From contig JAKJJT010000004.1 in NCBI GenBank assembly GCA_021713395.1, positions 1 to 64,000 on the forward strand: 64,000 nucleotides of DNA, in the 5' to 3' direction. Below, in pieces: positions 54,358 to 63,719 of this stretch. A model generated the notes under the pieces. That model did no database searches and was not told where the DNA came from. It saw only the letters and a program-made list of their open reading frames with translations. The stretch is from Thiotrichales bacterium 19S9-11 (GTDB lineage: Bacteria; Pseudomonadota; Gammaproteobacteria; Francisellales; Francisellaceae). The number at the start of each line of letters is the position of its first letter. Positions within the stretch are counted from its first letter, which is position 1. A program made the translations under genes and the position numbers.

Positions 54358-56538
54358 GTGGAATTAGTAATTTTTATATTGGTATTAATGGCAGCTTTTC
54401 TTTTTTCTTCATGGTTTATATGGCCAAGATATACACTTTGGTGGCTTTTACAATATCAGCACTCTCAAGAATATAAGCCCAATTTTCACCATGTTAGTTA
54501 TTTAACGGTGACTGAAAATCAAGTGATTTTATCATCACATGTTAGTTTATTTATAGCGGTATTAATAAAGCCAATCACGCAGGGTAAAGTAACAATTGCC
54601 TTTGACAAGCTACCAAAGTTAGGACGCTGGATTCAAAAGTTATTGGATAAATGCCAGATTAAACTTATTACAACTGGACAAATCTCAACATGGGATCAGC
54701 AAGGCGCATTAATTATTCAAGATAAGGTATATGATGCAATAAAATCAATTAATTTACCGGTTATTCCACTAAGGGTTTGTGGAAGTCAGCATGTACGCTA
54801 TGCAAAAGAGCGTAATGTAAGGCGTTGGTTGCAGTTAAGTTTTTTTGAACCACTAAATCGCCAACTAACAAAAAAAGAAAGATATGAATTACTAGAAACT
54901 TACGATATTTATGCTTGGGAACATTATATTGCGTTAATGCCAACGCTACCAGAGCTTTGGATTAACCAAATGAAAGCACGCGGTCGCAACTTAGTGATTG
55001 CTGACTCAACAGGTGTTGAACTTTCTGGAGATAAGATGCTAGTTGCAGGTCTAACCATGGCAAAATATATCGAACCTCACTTAAGAGAGCAGGATAGAAT
55101 TGGTATTTGTTTGCCACCAAGCGTTGGTTGTTCATTGGCTATGATGACAGTATTGCTACATGGTAAGACAATGGTTAACTTAAATTATACCTCATCAAAA
55201 AAAGCATTAATCTCTGCAATAAAACAGTCTGGAATAAAGACAATTATTACCTCAGGTAAGTTTCTAGATCAGATTAAAAAGAAAGGATTTTTACTTGAGT
55301 TAGAGGAGATTTTTAGTCAGTGCCGTATTGTCTTATTGGAGGATATTAAACAACAAATTGATAAACTATCTTTATTAAAAAATTTACTTCGTGTGAAGCT
55401 GAGCTCTTCTGAGCAATTAATTAGGCGATTTGTTCATCCAGTATCAGTAGATCATACAGCAGTGATATTATTTAGTAGTGGTAGTGAGGGCCTACCAAAA
55501 GGCATAGAGCTAACACAGAAAAATATTATTGGTAATATCAAACAAGCTATGGTGATTTTAGATCCTAAAAGTCGTGACTCTGTTGTTAGTATTTTGCCAA
55601 CATTTCATGCATTTGGGCTGACAGCTACAACGCTTTTACCTTTGTTAGAAGGCATTTTATTGGTCTGTCATCCTGACCCAACAGATGGTGAAACAGTAGC
55701 AAAACTAATTGAAAAATATAAGCTTAGTATGATTTGTGGTACTTCTACATTTTTTAGGATGTATGCAAGAAATAGACAAATAAAACCTGAACAATTCAAA
55801 TCATTGCGATTGGTTATTGCTGGTGCTGAAAAACTACAAGCAGAAGTTAGAAAAATGTTTGAGTCTCGTTTTAATAAAGAAATTTTTGAAGGCTATGGTA
55901 CAACTGAGCTTTCTCCAGTTGCTTCTTGTGTCGATATCTCAGAGCGGAAAAATATTGTAGGATCAGTTGGAAAAAGTGTACCTGGTGGACGCTTTATGAT
56001 TATTGATCCAGAGACCAAAAATGAACTACCGCAGGGTGACTCTGGCATGATTACCTTAGGTGGTGTTAACGTAATGAAAGGCTATTTAAATAGTCCAGAG
56101 AAGACAGATCAAGTTATTTTTTTACGAGATAGAATTCGTTGGTATATGACTGGTGATAAAGGTTACTTAGATGAACAAGGAAACTTATTCATTGTCGATC
56201 GATACTCTAGGTTTGCAAAAATTGCAGGCGAAATGGTCTCTTTAATGGCAGTTGAAGATCAGATGAAAAAATTATTTGATTACAATGAAGACTATGAATT
56301 TCTAGCGATTGCAACACCAGACTTAAAAAAAGGCGAAAAAGTTACTTTATTGTATAATTTTGATATGCGACCAGAAGTAATTAAATCAAAAGTAGATAAA
56401 TCAGATATTAGTAGCTTATTAAAGCCAAAGCACTATTTTAAAGTTGAAGAGATGCCAAAATTAGGCTCAGGTAAGAGTGACTACGGTAGAGGAAAAGAGC
56501 TAGTTAATGAGTTATTAAATCAGTCAGGTGCTAAGTAA
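54358..56538 (+). CDS. aas: Bifunctional Aas-like protein: acyl-ACP/acyl-CoA synthetase with degenerate acyltransferase domain
   Basis: The C-terminal two thirds (about residues 205-720) is an AMP-forming acyl-activating enzyme: ILFSSGSEGLPKGIELT, FEGYGTTELSPV and YMTGDKGYLDEQ are intact. The N-terminal third aligns with the PlsC-type acyltransferase of Aas but lacks its catalytic motifs: the HX4D box is H61-VSLF-I66, and the FPEGR box reads ITTGQIS. The full Aas re-acylates lysophosphatidylethanolamine; here the first step looks lost. The start is a GTG. It is followed by yhhN-type gene with no gap. Confidence 0.8.
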   Translation: MELVIFILVLMAAFLFSSWFIWPRYTLWWLLQYQHSQEYKPNFHHVSYLTVTENQVILSSHVSLFIAVLIKPITQGKVTIAFDKLPKLGRWIQKLLDKCQIKLITTGQISTWDQQGALIIQDKVYDAIKSINLPVIPLRVCGSQHVRYAKERNVRRWLQLSFFEPLNRQLTKKERYELLETYDIYAWEHYIALMPTLPELWINQMKARGRNLVIADSTGVELSGDKMLVAGLTMAKYIEPHLREQDRIGICLPPSVGCSLAMMTVLLHGKTMVNLNYTSSKKALISAIKQSGIKTIITSGKFLDQIKKKGFLLELEEIFSQCRIVLLEDIKQQIDKLSLLKNLLRVKLSSSEQLIRRFVHPVSVDHTAVILFSSGSEGLPKGIELTQKNIIGNIKQAMVILDPKSRDSVVSILPTFHAFGLTATTLLPLLEGILLVCHPDPTDGETVAKLIEKYKLSMICGTSTFFRMYARNRQIKPEQFKSLRLVIAGAEKLQAEVRKMFESRFNKEIFEGYGTTELSPVASCVDISERKNIVGSVGKSVPGGRFMIIDPETKNELPQGDSGMITLGGVNVMKGYLNSPEKTDQVIFLRDRIRWYMTGDKGYLDEQGNLFIVDRYSRFAKIAGEMVSLMAVEDQMKKLFDYNEDYEFLAIATPDLKKGEKVTLLYNFDMRPEVIKSKVDKSDISSLLKPKHYFKVEEMPKLGSGKSDYGRGKELVNELLNQSGAK

Positions 56539-57147
56539 ATGATAATCTTGACTTTTATTGTTTTATCAATGCTTCTTGCAATTATTGGGAGTTATCGTTA
56601 TCGACGGCTGTTATACATATTTAAACCGCTAACAATGGTTTTAATTATCTTAGCTGTTTTTTTATCTAATCCAGTATGGAATTTGTTTACTTACTTAATC
56701 ATCTTTGGGCTTGCATTTTCACTTGTGGGTGATGTTTTTTTAATGCTTCCTCGAGATCGCTTTATTCAAGGGTTAGTTGCATTTTTGGTTGCACATGTTT
56801 TATATATTTTGGCATTTTCATTAAAGTTTACTGACTTTCATTTTTGGTTGTTAGTACCTTTATGTATTTATGGTGCAGTTATATTTACTTATTTATATTC
56901 AGCATTAGAAGACTTTAAATTGCCAGTACTCATTTATGTTTGCATCATTTTAACGATGATTTGGTTTGCTTGTGCCTGGTATTTAGATAAAGGTCCATTA
57001 ACGATTGTTATTGGTGTTTTATTATTTGGTTTATCAGACTCAATTTTAGCGATTGATCGTTTTAAAGTTTCATTTAAATTAGCTCAGGGACTTATCTTAT
57101 CAACTTACTTTATTGCGCAGTATTTAATAGCGGGCTCATTAACTTAA
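56539..57147 (+). CDS. YhhN-family (lysoplasmalogenase-like) membrane protein
   Basis: A 202-residue protein with about eight transmembrane helices. Family motifs include SLVGDVFLMLPRDRFIQGLVA, FLVAHVLY and FGLSDSILAIDRFK. The family includes TMEM86 lysoplasmalogenase, which cleaves vinyl-ether lysolipids, and bacterial homologues of undefined substrate. It begins right after the Aas-like gene's stop, so the pair may act together in lysophospholipid handling. Its end overlaps the convergent rdgB gene by 9 bases. Confidence 0.88.
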   Translation: MIILTFIVLSMLLAIIGSYRYRRLLYIFKPLTMVLIILAVFLSNPVWNLFTYLIIFGLAFSLVGDVFLMLPRDRFIQGLVAFLVAHVLYILAFSLKFTDFHFWLLVPLCIYGAVIFTYLYSALEDFKLPVLIYVCIILTMIWFACAWYLDKGPLTIVIGVLLFGLSDSILAIDRFKVSFKLAQGLILSTYFIAQYLIAGSLT

Positions 57148-57735
57148 ATCTTTTAATATGCGAATTAACTTAGCCATTGCTTGTCCCCTGTGACTAATTT
57201 TGTTTTTTACCTTAGGCTCAAGCTCTGCAGCAGATAATTGATGTTTAGGATCAAAGAAAATAGGGTCATAACCAAAGCCACCATCACCTTGGGGTTCTTT
57301 TAAAATATGACCATGCCAGCGACCTTGGCAAATAATAGGGTCTGGGTCTTGTTTGAATTTCACTAAAACAAGGCTGCAATGGAAATGAGCACTGCGATTA
57401 TTTTCTTCAACACCTTCAAGTTCATTTAAAACTCGTTGAATACCACCAGTTGCATCACCGTGATGGCTACCATATCTAGCAGAGAAAATGCCTGGAGCGC
57501 CATTTAATACATCAATAACTAAGCCAGAATCATCAGCTAATACAGGTAAGTCTGTATGCTCTGATAGATGGTGTGCTTTTAATAAAGCATTTTCTATAAA
57601 AGTTAACCCAGTTTCTTCAGCATCTGCTACATTAAATTCACTTTGTGATAAAAGCGTTATATCAAATTGGCTTAATATTTGATTCATTTCACAAATTTTC
57701 CCTGCATTAGAGGAAGCAAATACGATTTTTTTCAT
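57139..57735 (-). CDS. rdgB: dITP/XTP pyrophosphatase (RdgB/HAM1)
   Basis: RdgB hydrolyses non-canonical purine nucleoside triphosphates. FASSNAGKICEMNQIL, LADDSGLVIDVLNGAPGIFS ARYG (split), GGFGYDPIFF and SHRGQAMAKL are conserved; 198 residues is typical. The convergent YhhN gene overlaps its 3' end by 9 bases. Confidence 0.96.
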   Translation of the reverse strand: MKKIVFASSNAGKICEMNQILSQFDITLLSQSEFNVADAEETGLTFIENALLKAHHLSEHTDLPVLADDSGLVIDVLNGAPGIFSARYGSHHGDATGGIQRVLNELEGVEENNRSAHFHCSLVLVKFKQDPDPIICQGRWHGHILKEPQGDGGFGYDPIFFDPKHQLSAAELEPKVKNKISHRGQAMAKLIRILKDLS

Positions 57736-57883
57736 TTTTAAAGGGCCTTTAGTATTTTGTAATGATTTTAAGCGTTATACATTAGGTAATTGTGACAGAA
57801 ATATCAAGTGCTTAAACCACTAGAATTGTGATGCTAAAAACGATAGCATGAATGAAAGTATGATTAATTAATAAGCGCTAGTG

Positions 57884-58432
57884 ATGCCTTACCCTAAAAT
57901 TGAAAATGTCCAACAAATTGCTGAAAGTAAATTATTTAAGGTTGAATCAGTTGATTTAACTTTTTCTAATGGTGTAAAGCGCACTTATGAGCGTTTGTCA
58001 CCACATTATCACCGCTCAGTGATGATTGTGCCTATGTTAGATAGAGAAACAGTCCTACTAGTTAAAGAATATAGTGTTGGCGTTGAAGATTATACGATTA
58101 GTTTTCCAAAAGGTTTAGTTGAGAAAGATGAAAGTTTATATGAGGGTGCTAATCGTGAATTAATGGAAGAAGTGGGTAAGGGCGCTAAGCAGTTTGAGTT
58201 TTTAACTTCAATGATGTTATCACCAAATTATATGCGTCATAACATTGATATTGTAATTGCATCTGAGTTATATGAGCAAAGTTTAGAAGGAGATGAACCA
58301 GAAGCTTTAGAAGTTATCCCATGGCGTTTAGTTGATATTGATGCATTGCTAGCACAAAAAAACCTTGTTGAAGCAAGGAGTATCGCCGTTGCTTTAATCG
58401 TATGGAAGCGTTGGCTAGAAAATAAAAATTAA
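57884..58432 (+). CDS. nudE: ADP-compounds hydrolase NudE
   Basis: NudE hydrolyses ADP-ribose, NADH and Ap3A. The Nudix box GLVEKDESLYEGANRELMEE with VG fits GX5EX7REUXEEXGU except for a Lys at the last position, and SPHYHRSVMIVPML and DYTISFPKGL are NudE-like. It is 182-183 residues. GTG 57881 and ATG 57884 are equivalent starts. It is divergent from rdgB. Confidence 0.9.
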   Translation: MPYPKIENVQQIAESKLFKVESVDLTFSNGVKRTYERLSPHYHRSVMIVPMLDRETVLLVKEYSVGVEDYTISFPKGLVEKDESLYEGANRELMEEVGKGAKQFEFLTSMMLSPNYMRHNIDIVIASELYEQSLEGDEPEALEVIPWRLVDIDALLAQKNLVEARSIAVALIVWKRWLENKN

Positions 58433-58537
58433 TATAAATTACGAGGATTCACCTGGCAACTTTGGCATGTTATGCATAAACTATAAATATATAATTTCAT
58501 AAAAATAATAGATTACGGCTAACAAAGGTATATTGTT

Positions 58538-61500
58538 TTGGTAAGAAAAGTTGCATTTGCGATATTTTTAACGTTGTGTGGCGCAATGGTTAAAAAATAT
58601 ATTATGCTAACAATAAGAGTTATATTAATACTAGTTATTACTGTATTTGTTTTGCTTTTGTTGACCTCAGCTTTTTTTGTGGTGCTTAATTATATGAAAT
58701 TTTCACCACTAAATAACATCATAGCCAAAGAAGTTAGTCAGGTAATAGGCAAAGAAGTAAGCTTTAAAGGAGTTTATGTATCTTATTCTTTTACCGATGG
58801 TGTATCTATCAATGTTGATGATTTAAGCCTAAGTAATAAGGTACTAGAAAAAGATTCAGATAACTTACCAATTTTGAATATTCATCATGCAATGATTAGC
58901 TTTAATGTATCATCTTTATTTGAAGAGTTTAAGTTAAATCAGGTTGTTGTTAACCAGGCTATTGTAAACTATGACGCTAATAGTCCTTGGTTTGAGGATA
59001 AGCAAGTAGAAAAACAAAAAACATTGGAAAGTCAGAAAATAAAGCAAGCCACAAGTGAGAAAGTTAGTTATGAGTCTCAAGTTGACTCATTTGATTGGCT
59101 TCGATTTATTCCAGCTATTATTGTTACAAAAAGTCAAATTAACTATATAAATCAAAACAATAAGCATTATAAAGTTGATATTATTAGTCAAGAAATAAAT
59201 GATGACATAGGCATAAAAGAAGGTTTTTCCAGAAAAATCATGGGTGAGGTGGTTATCAATGGCATTCAAGTTGATAACCATGGCGTGATTAAAAGTAATA
59301 ATTTAAGTCAAAATTTTGATGTGAAAATGTTATTACAAGATCATATGCATAATAAAATTAGTTTAATGGGCCAGTTTGTAGTTGACAAGGATAATGGATT
59401 ATCCATCACTTTAAATACGGCGGCATCATTGATTGAATTGAATCAGTGGCATAAGGTCTTACCGTTAGAGTTAAAACAAATACAACCGTTAACAAAGCTC
59501 AATTTAGAAGGAAATTTTGAGTATAAGTCAAGTCGGCTTTTTAAAGCAGACCTTGATCTAAATGCAGTATATAATGCAATGAACTACATACTTGAAGCAA
59601 ATGCTCAGTCACAGAAGGACACAATTTTATTTCCACTATCATTTATATTTAAAGTACATGATGATAAAAACAATTTAGCTATCAATGCTGGCGGTGTTAT
59701 TAATGAGCCATTTAGTCCTAAATGGCTTGATATTAAATTAGATATTAAAGCAAAGGATTTAGCAGTTTTTGATCAAAATAATTCATTTCCAGTTAATAAC
59801 CTAAATTTAAATGCAAAAGTTAATGGTGATAATAACCGTATCATATTAAATAAAGCTAACTTAAAGTTATCTTATAAGGAAAAACCATTATTTTTTATAT
59901 TGGATTATCAGCTTACAAAAGATAATCTTTCATACCCAATGAACTTTAATTTAAGTGGACGTTACAACAATCAGCCAATTTTAAAAGCAAAAGCTAATAT
60001 TAAACCAGTGCTTAACGAAGGAGCTTACATCTTAGATTATGATATAACTTTGGCAAGTGAATATGTAAATAAAAAGGTGACTGAAAAAGTAGCAAAACCA
60101 GATCATTTGCAGTTAAAAGGGATGATGAAAAATCCAAAATCAGATACGAATTGGTTTGACCTTTCTATATTGGGATATATTGATCAGCTGTCACATTATG
60201 CCCCGTTATTAAAAATGAACCTGCCTGAACTTGAACATGTTGATTTTGAATTAAATATTAGTTCATCTAAAGATAAGCTGAATTTTTATATAAATAAAGC
60301 GATTGCTAATTATTTAGAAGATACCATTAAGCTAAAAGGGCATGGGAGTTATGATATATTAAATGATGATAAGCTAATTCAAGGAGGGCTCTTCTTATCA
60401 AATAATAAAGACTATGCAGATTTTACATTCAAAGGATTTTGGAATGATGAGCAAGGCATAAAGTCAGACCTTCTTATACACCTTAATGAACTAAAAACAT
60501 ATCAGCAGTTATTTTCGTGGTCTTTAATAGATATGAAAGATGTTAACTTAAAAACTACACAGTCATTGTATCCAAGTCGCATTGTTATTGATGACTTTAA
60601 TTATTTATCAGGTACTGAGGGTACGATGATTGATTTAGCGCTACAAGGGGATTATCACTTTCTAAGTCAAGATTTTAACTTAGCAGTTAATCAATTAAAT
60701 TTTAATGGTTTAGCTTTAAAATCACATATGACTGGTAAATTAGAAGATGATACTTTTTATTATCAAGGAGATATAGACATCAACTCAGCAGATTTGAAAG
60801 GCGCAAACCAGTTACTTTATGAATGGTTTGATATATATCTACCTGAATTGCAAAATGTCAAATTAATAGGTAGTTACCATGGGGAAAATAAGAATGTTAA
60901 GTCAAATCTAACAGTTAGCTCTAGTGCCTTTGATTTAAAAGGTGATGCTAGGCTTTCATCTAAGCAGAATAAGTATCATTTAAGCGCTAAAATCGATAGT
61001 CAACTTATTGATTTATTTAAAATATACACTGCAAATGAAAATGCAAAAAAATCATTGAAGATACAGCAAGATGAGTCAAATAAAAACAATGCTAAAAAAG
61101 AACAGCAAATAGAAGATATATCTAAAGCAGCTCAAGCAGAATCTAAAGAAAGGAAAGAAATTCCAGAGTGGATGAAGGTAGGTATTTATAATTTAGTTAA
61201 TCAATACCAAAGCCAAATTAATGTTGATATTAAAACTTTGATACTATCACCAAATGACATAGTTAAGAATGTTAACTTGGATATAAAAACAGATCCAAAG
61301 GACTCATACCTAAAACTAAATGCAGAGAGTGTTTTATCAGGAAGTGTTAATATTGATGCGAACTTAAGGCCGTTAGCGACACCAGTAGGTGCTTATCAAC
61401 TACAAATAGGTGGCTATCTTGGGGTATTAGAACTAGACCAAAAAACAACAGAGTTATTTAAGAAGCTACCAATAGAAAAAGGCCAATTTATGGCTCAAAT

Positions 61501-62047
61501 TGAGTCTGACTCACAAGGTGTTAATACATATGACTTAATTTCTGACTTAAAAGGTAAATTAAAACTAGCAGCTCAGTCAGTAGTGATTAAATTATTTGAA
61601 AATAATACAACATCGGTTTTTGGGCGGTTTTTATTATTATTATCAGGTGATAGTTGGAGTAAGTCAGTAAATATTACTTGTGCTTATGGTCATATGGAAA
61701 TAGATAAAGGAATAGTTAACTTAAAAGACTCCTTAATTAATAGTAAAGGTGCTGTTGTAACAGCGACAGGCGATATTAACCTAATGAATCAATCAGTTGA
61801 TATTGTTTTAACACCAAAGGCTAAATTTGTAAATTTAGCAACATTTGCAGTTCCATTCGTTTTACAGGGTTCTTTTGATAAATTATATTTTTATCCAGAT
61901 ACTCAAGGGACTCTAGTTAAGACAGGTACGACAGCAGCTTTACTTGCAACAGGCGTTGGTGCTGTTGCCTGGGCTGCAACAGAAGCAACAACAGGCACCT
62001 ACCGAGCAGCAAAGGATTATTGTAAAGGTGTGATGGATAAATTTTAA
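58538..62047 (+). CDS. AsmA-family (YhdP/TamB-like) large periplasmic protein
   Basis: The 1169-residue protein has one N-terminal transmembrane helix (about residues 24-50) and a very long periplasmic part made of repeated beta-strand pairs, the repeating-beta-groove layout of AsmA proteins that bridge inner and outer membranes for phospholipid transport. The end (NLATFAVPFVLQGSFDKLYF, with YRAAKDY) is AsmA-like. A Lys/Gln/Glu-rich stretch at about 840-870 breaks the pattern. TTG 58538 has AAAGG nine bases upstream; an ATG at 58586 is also possible. The 3' end overlaps the convergent PACE gene by 4 bases. Confidence 0.8.
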   Translation: MVRKVAFAIFLTLCGAMVKKYIMLTIRVILILVITVFVLLLLTSAFFVVLNYMKFSPLNNIIAKEVSQVIGKEVSFKGVYVSYSFTDGVSINVDDLSLSNKVLEKDSDNLPILNIHHAMISFNVSSLFEEFKLNQVVVNQAIVNYDANSPWFEDKQVEKQKTLESQKIKQATSEKVSYESQVDSFDWLRFIPAIIVTKSQINYINQNNKHYKVDIISQEINDDIGIKEGFSRKIMGEVVINGIQVDNHGVIKSNNLSQNFDVKMLLQDHMHNKISLMGQFVVDKDNGLSITLNTAASLIELNQWHKVLPLELKQIQPLTKLNLEGNFEYKSSRLFKADLDLNAVYNAMNYILEANAQSQKDTILFPLSFIFKVHDDKNNLAINAGGVINEPFSPKWLDIKLDIKAKDLAVFDQNNSFPVNNLNLNAKVNGDNNRIILNKANLKLSYKEKPLFFILDYQLTKDNLSYPMNFNLSGRYNNQPILKAKANIKPVLNEGAYILDYDITLASEYVNKKVTEKVAKPDHLQLKGMMKNPKSDTNWFDLSILGYIDQLSHYAPLLKMNLPELEHVDFELNISSSKDKLNFYINKAIANYLEDTIKLKGHGSYDILNDDKLIQGGLFLSNNKDYADFTFKGFWNDEQGIKSDLLIHLNELKTYQQLFSWSLIDMKDVNLKTTQSLYPSRIVIDDFNYLSGTEGTMIDLALQGDYHFLSQDFNLAVNQLNFNGLALKSHMTGKLEDDTFYYQGDIDINSADLKGANQLLYEWFDIYLPELQNVKLIGSYHGENKNVKSNLTVSSSAFDLKGDARLSSKQNKYHLSAKIDSQLIDLFKIYTANENAKKSLKIQQDESNKNNAKKEQQIEDISKAAQAESKERKEIPEWMKVGIYNLVNQYQSQINVDIKTLILSPNDIVKNVNLDIKTDPKDSYLKLNAESVLSGSVNIDANLRPLATPVGAYQLQIGGYLGVLELDQKTTELFKKLPIEKGQFMAQIESDSQGVNTYDLISDLKGKLKLAAQSVVIKLFENNTTSVFGRFLLLLSGDSWSKSVNITCAYGHMEIDKGIVNLKDSLINSKGAVVTATGDINLMNQSVDIVLTPKAKFVNLATFAVPFVLQGSFDKLYFYPDTQGTLVKTGTTAALLATGVGAVAWAATEATTGTYRAAKDYCKGVMDKF

Positions 62048-62493
62048 TTCTTTTTTGATTTCATTAGGAACAAATAGACTTTGTCAAAGCACCAGTTATA
62101 AATATAAGCATAAATTAGATAAAAAATGACAAAAGCAATATCAATAATAAAAGCTTGCCATAAAGACATATGTAACCAAATGGCTACTAATGGCACTGTA
62201 ACGATTAAAAGCCCACCTTCGAAGAGTAAAGCATGAATAACGCGCGTTATTGCTTTGCGATTAAACCGATCTTTGCCTAATCTTGCTTCGATACGATCAA
62301 ACCAAATGTTATAGAAAAAATTCCATATCATTGCGATTAATGAAATTGTAAGTCCTAGAGCACCAACAGTTAAGATATTTTTATTTAAAACTACCGCTGC
62401 AAAAGGTGCAAAGACAAGAATTCCCAAAAACTCAAACAAAAACATATGGATAATTCTAGTCTTATAAGAAATTTGTAAGTTTAAATTTGCCAA
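62044..62493 (-). CDS. PACE-family efflux transporter (four-helix)
   Basis: A 149-residue membrane protein with four transmembrane helices (about 15-35, 43-62, 85-107, 112-135) in two tandem BTP domains. RIIHMFLFEFLGI and MIWNFFYNIWFDRIE mark the first copy, and RVIHALLFEGGLL with YIYNWCFDKVY the second. PACE proteins export biguanide and polyamine-like drugs such as chlorhexidine. It overlaps the AsmA-like gene convergently. Confidence 0.9.
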   Translation of the reverse strand: MANLNLQISYKTRIIHMFLFEFLGILVFAPFAAVVLNKNILTVGALGLTISLIAMIWNFFYNIWFDRIEARLGKDRFNRKAITRVIHALLFEGGLLIVTVPLVAIWLHMSLWQAFIIDIAFVIFYLIYAYIYNWCFDKVYLFLMKSKKN

Positions 62494-62599
62494 TTTTATT
62501 ATTCTTTTTAATTAATTCTGGAGTATTATAAATTTATAAAATAAGAAAATAAAGTGAAAAAGTATGTTATAAGACTATATTAAGAAAATAAAGGAGTTG

Positions 62600-63178
62600 C
62601 TAAACCTCTGGCTGATTCATTAAAACAACCCATACTTTTTCATAGGTGCCTTTTTGTTTTGCATAAGTATTTAAGCAGTATTGTGAATCTTCATAGTCTG
62701 AGTAGTGATTTGAGCAGCGAGCCAAAAAGACAGTATAAGCTTTATTGCCAGCATAATCAGGATCAGTTGATATTTTAGTTTTCCAGTTTAGTGTGCCTGA
62801 GCCTGAGGTTGTATTTTTATGATCCCACTCAAATACTAAGCTGTAATCTTTACCTTCAATTTTTTTACCATTATCAATTAAAGAATTAACGGTAAATTTC
62901 ATTGATTTCTTCTGATTAGCACATAGCCACCAGTTATTATCTTGCCAATAGGTAACAATTTCTGCAGATTCATTGGGATAGATAATATTTTTATTTTCAC
63001 CAAAGCCTTGCCAATATGGTCCAGAGCCTGAGATACAAGTTTTATCACTTGCTTCAAATGATATGGGAGCATCAGTTTTATTCAAAATATATAAATAATA
63101 CAATGCATTAGCAGATGCAGTTACTGGCATGAAAATACTTATTAAACTTAGTATTAATACGAAAAAACGTAAGTGCAT
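62600..63178 (-). CDS. Secreted protein of unknown function
   Basis: The 192-residue protein begins with a signal peptide (about 1-24, ending TASANA). The mature part has four Cys in CISGSG, WLCANQ, LARCSN and YCLNTY, suggesting two disulfides. Segments such as LYYLYILNKTDAPISFEA and SAEIVTYWQDNNWW imply a beta sandwich, loosely like aegerolysin-type folds, but no family is claimed. It is solitary and precedes the terminal toxin-antitoxin operon. Confidence 0.6.
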   Translation of the reverse strand: MHLRFFVLILSLISIFMPVTASANALYYLYILNKTDAPISFEASDKTCISGSGPYWQGFGENKNIIYPNESAEIVTYWQDNNWWLCANQKKSMKFTVNSLIDNGKKIEGKDYSLVFEWDHKNTTSGSGTLNWKTKISTDPDYAGNKAYTVFLARCSNHYSDYEDSQYCLNTYAKQKGTYEKVWVVLMNQPEV

Positions 63179-63283
63179 AATCTCTGCCCCTTTATTAATA
63201 AATTATCCATAACTTGATTATTATAACACTACAGGTATTAAATTATTAGCTTGACTTACCTATATAAAAATTCTGAATGATAC

Positions 63284-63312
63284 TGTACAAATACACCACT
63301 AGGTGGTATATT
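63284..63312 (+). promoter_or_regulatory. Candidate promoter and dyad operator of the RelE/HTH operon
   Basis: TGTACA (63284-63289) and TATATT (63307-63312) are 17 bases apart, and the dyad ACCAC-TAG-GTGGT (63295-63307) lies between and touches the -10 box. This is the usual site for antitoxin autorepression. The toxin ATG is about 30 bases downstream but lacks a clear ribosome-binding site. Confidence 0.5.
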
Positions 63313-63341
63313 TATTGTGTGGAAAATATTAAATTTTAAAC

Positions 63342-63719
63342 ATGATGTTAAAAATATACATGCTACAAGCATTTTATAAATGGGCAAAGAAAGAAAAAAT
63401 AGAAGATGAAGTGCTTGTTAATGCTGCAATTGAAGTAACAAGTGGCTTGCATGATGGTGATTTGGGGTCAGGTTGTTTTAAAAAACGTATTGCAGCGAAG
63501 GGTAAAGGTAAGCGTGGTGGGGCTAGAACGATATTATCTTATAAAGTTGGTGATAGAGTTATTTATATTTACGCTTATGCTAAAAATGAGAAAGCAACGT
63601 TAACATCTCAAGAACAAAAAGCACTTAAAGCTTATTCTAAAGATGTGTTGATGAAGCTAAATGAAAAAGACATTGATTTATTAATATCTAAGAGAGAGTT
63701 AAAAGAGGTTAGATTATGA
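63342..63719 (+). CDS. RelE-type toxin (PF06296, HigB-like)
   Basis: A 125-residue toxin whose central GLHDGDLGSGCFKKRIAAKG, KRGGARTILSYKVGDRVIYI and YAYAKNEKATLTSQEQKALK are the PF06296 RelE-family signature. Relatives cleave ribosome-bound mRNA. The toxin gene comes first and overlaps the HTH antitoxin by 4 bases (ATGA), the HigBA-like order. Either ATG of the ATGATG at the start could be used. Confidence 0.88.
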   Translation: MMLKIYMLQAFYKWAKKEKIEDEVLVNAAIEVTSGLHDGDLGSGCFKKRIAAKGKGKRGGARTILSYKVGDRVIYIYAYAKNEKATLTSQEQKALKAYSKDVLMKLNEKDIDLLISKRELKEVRL

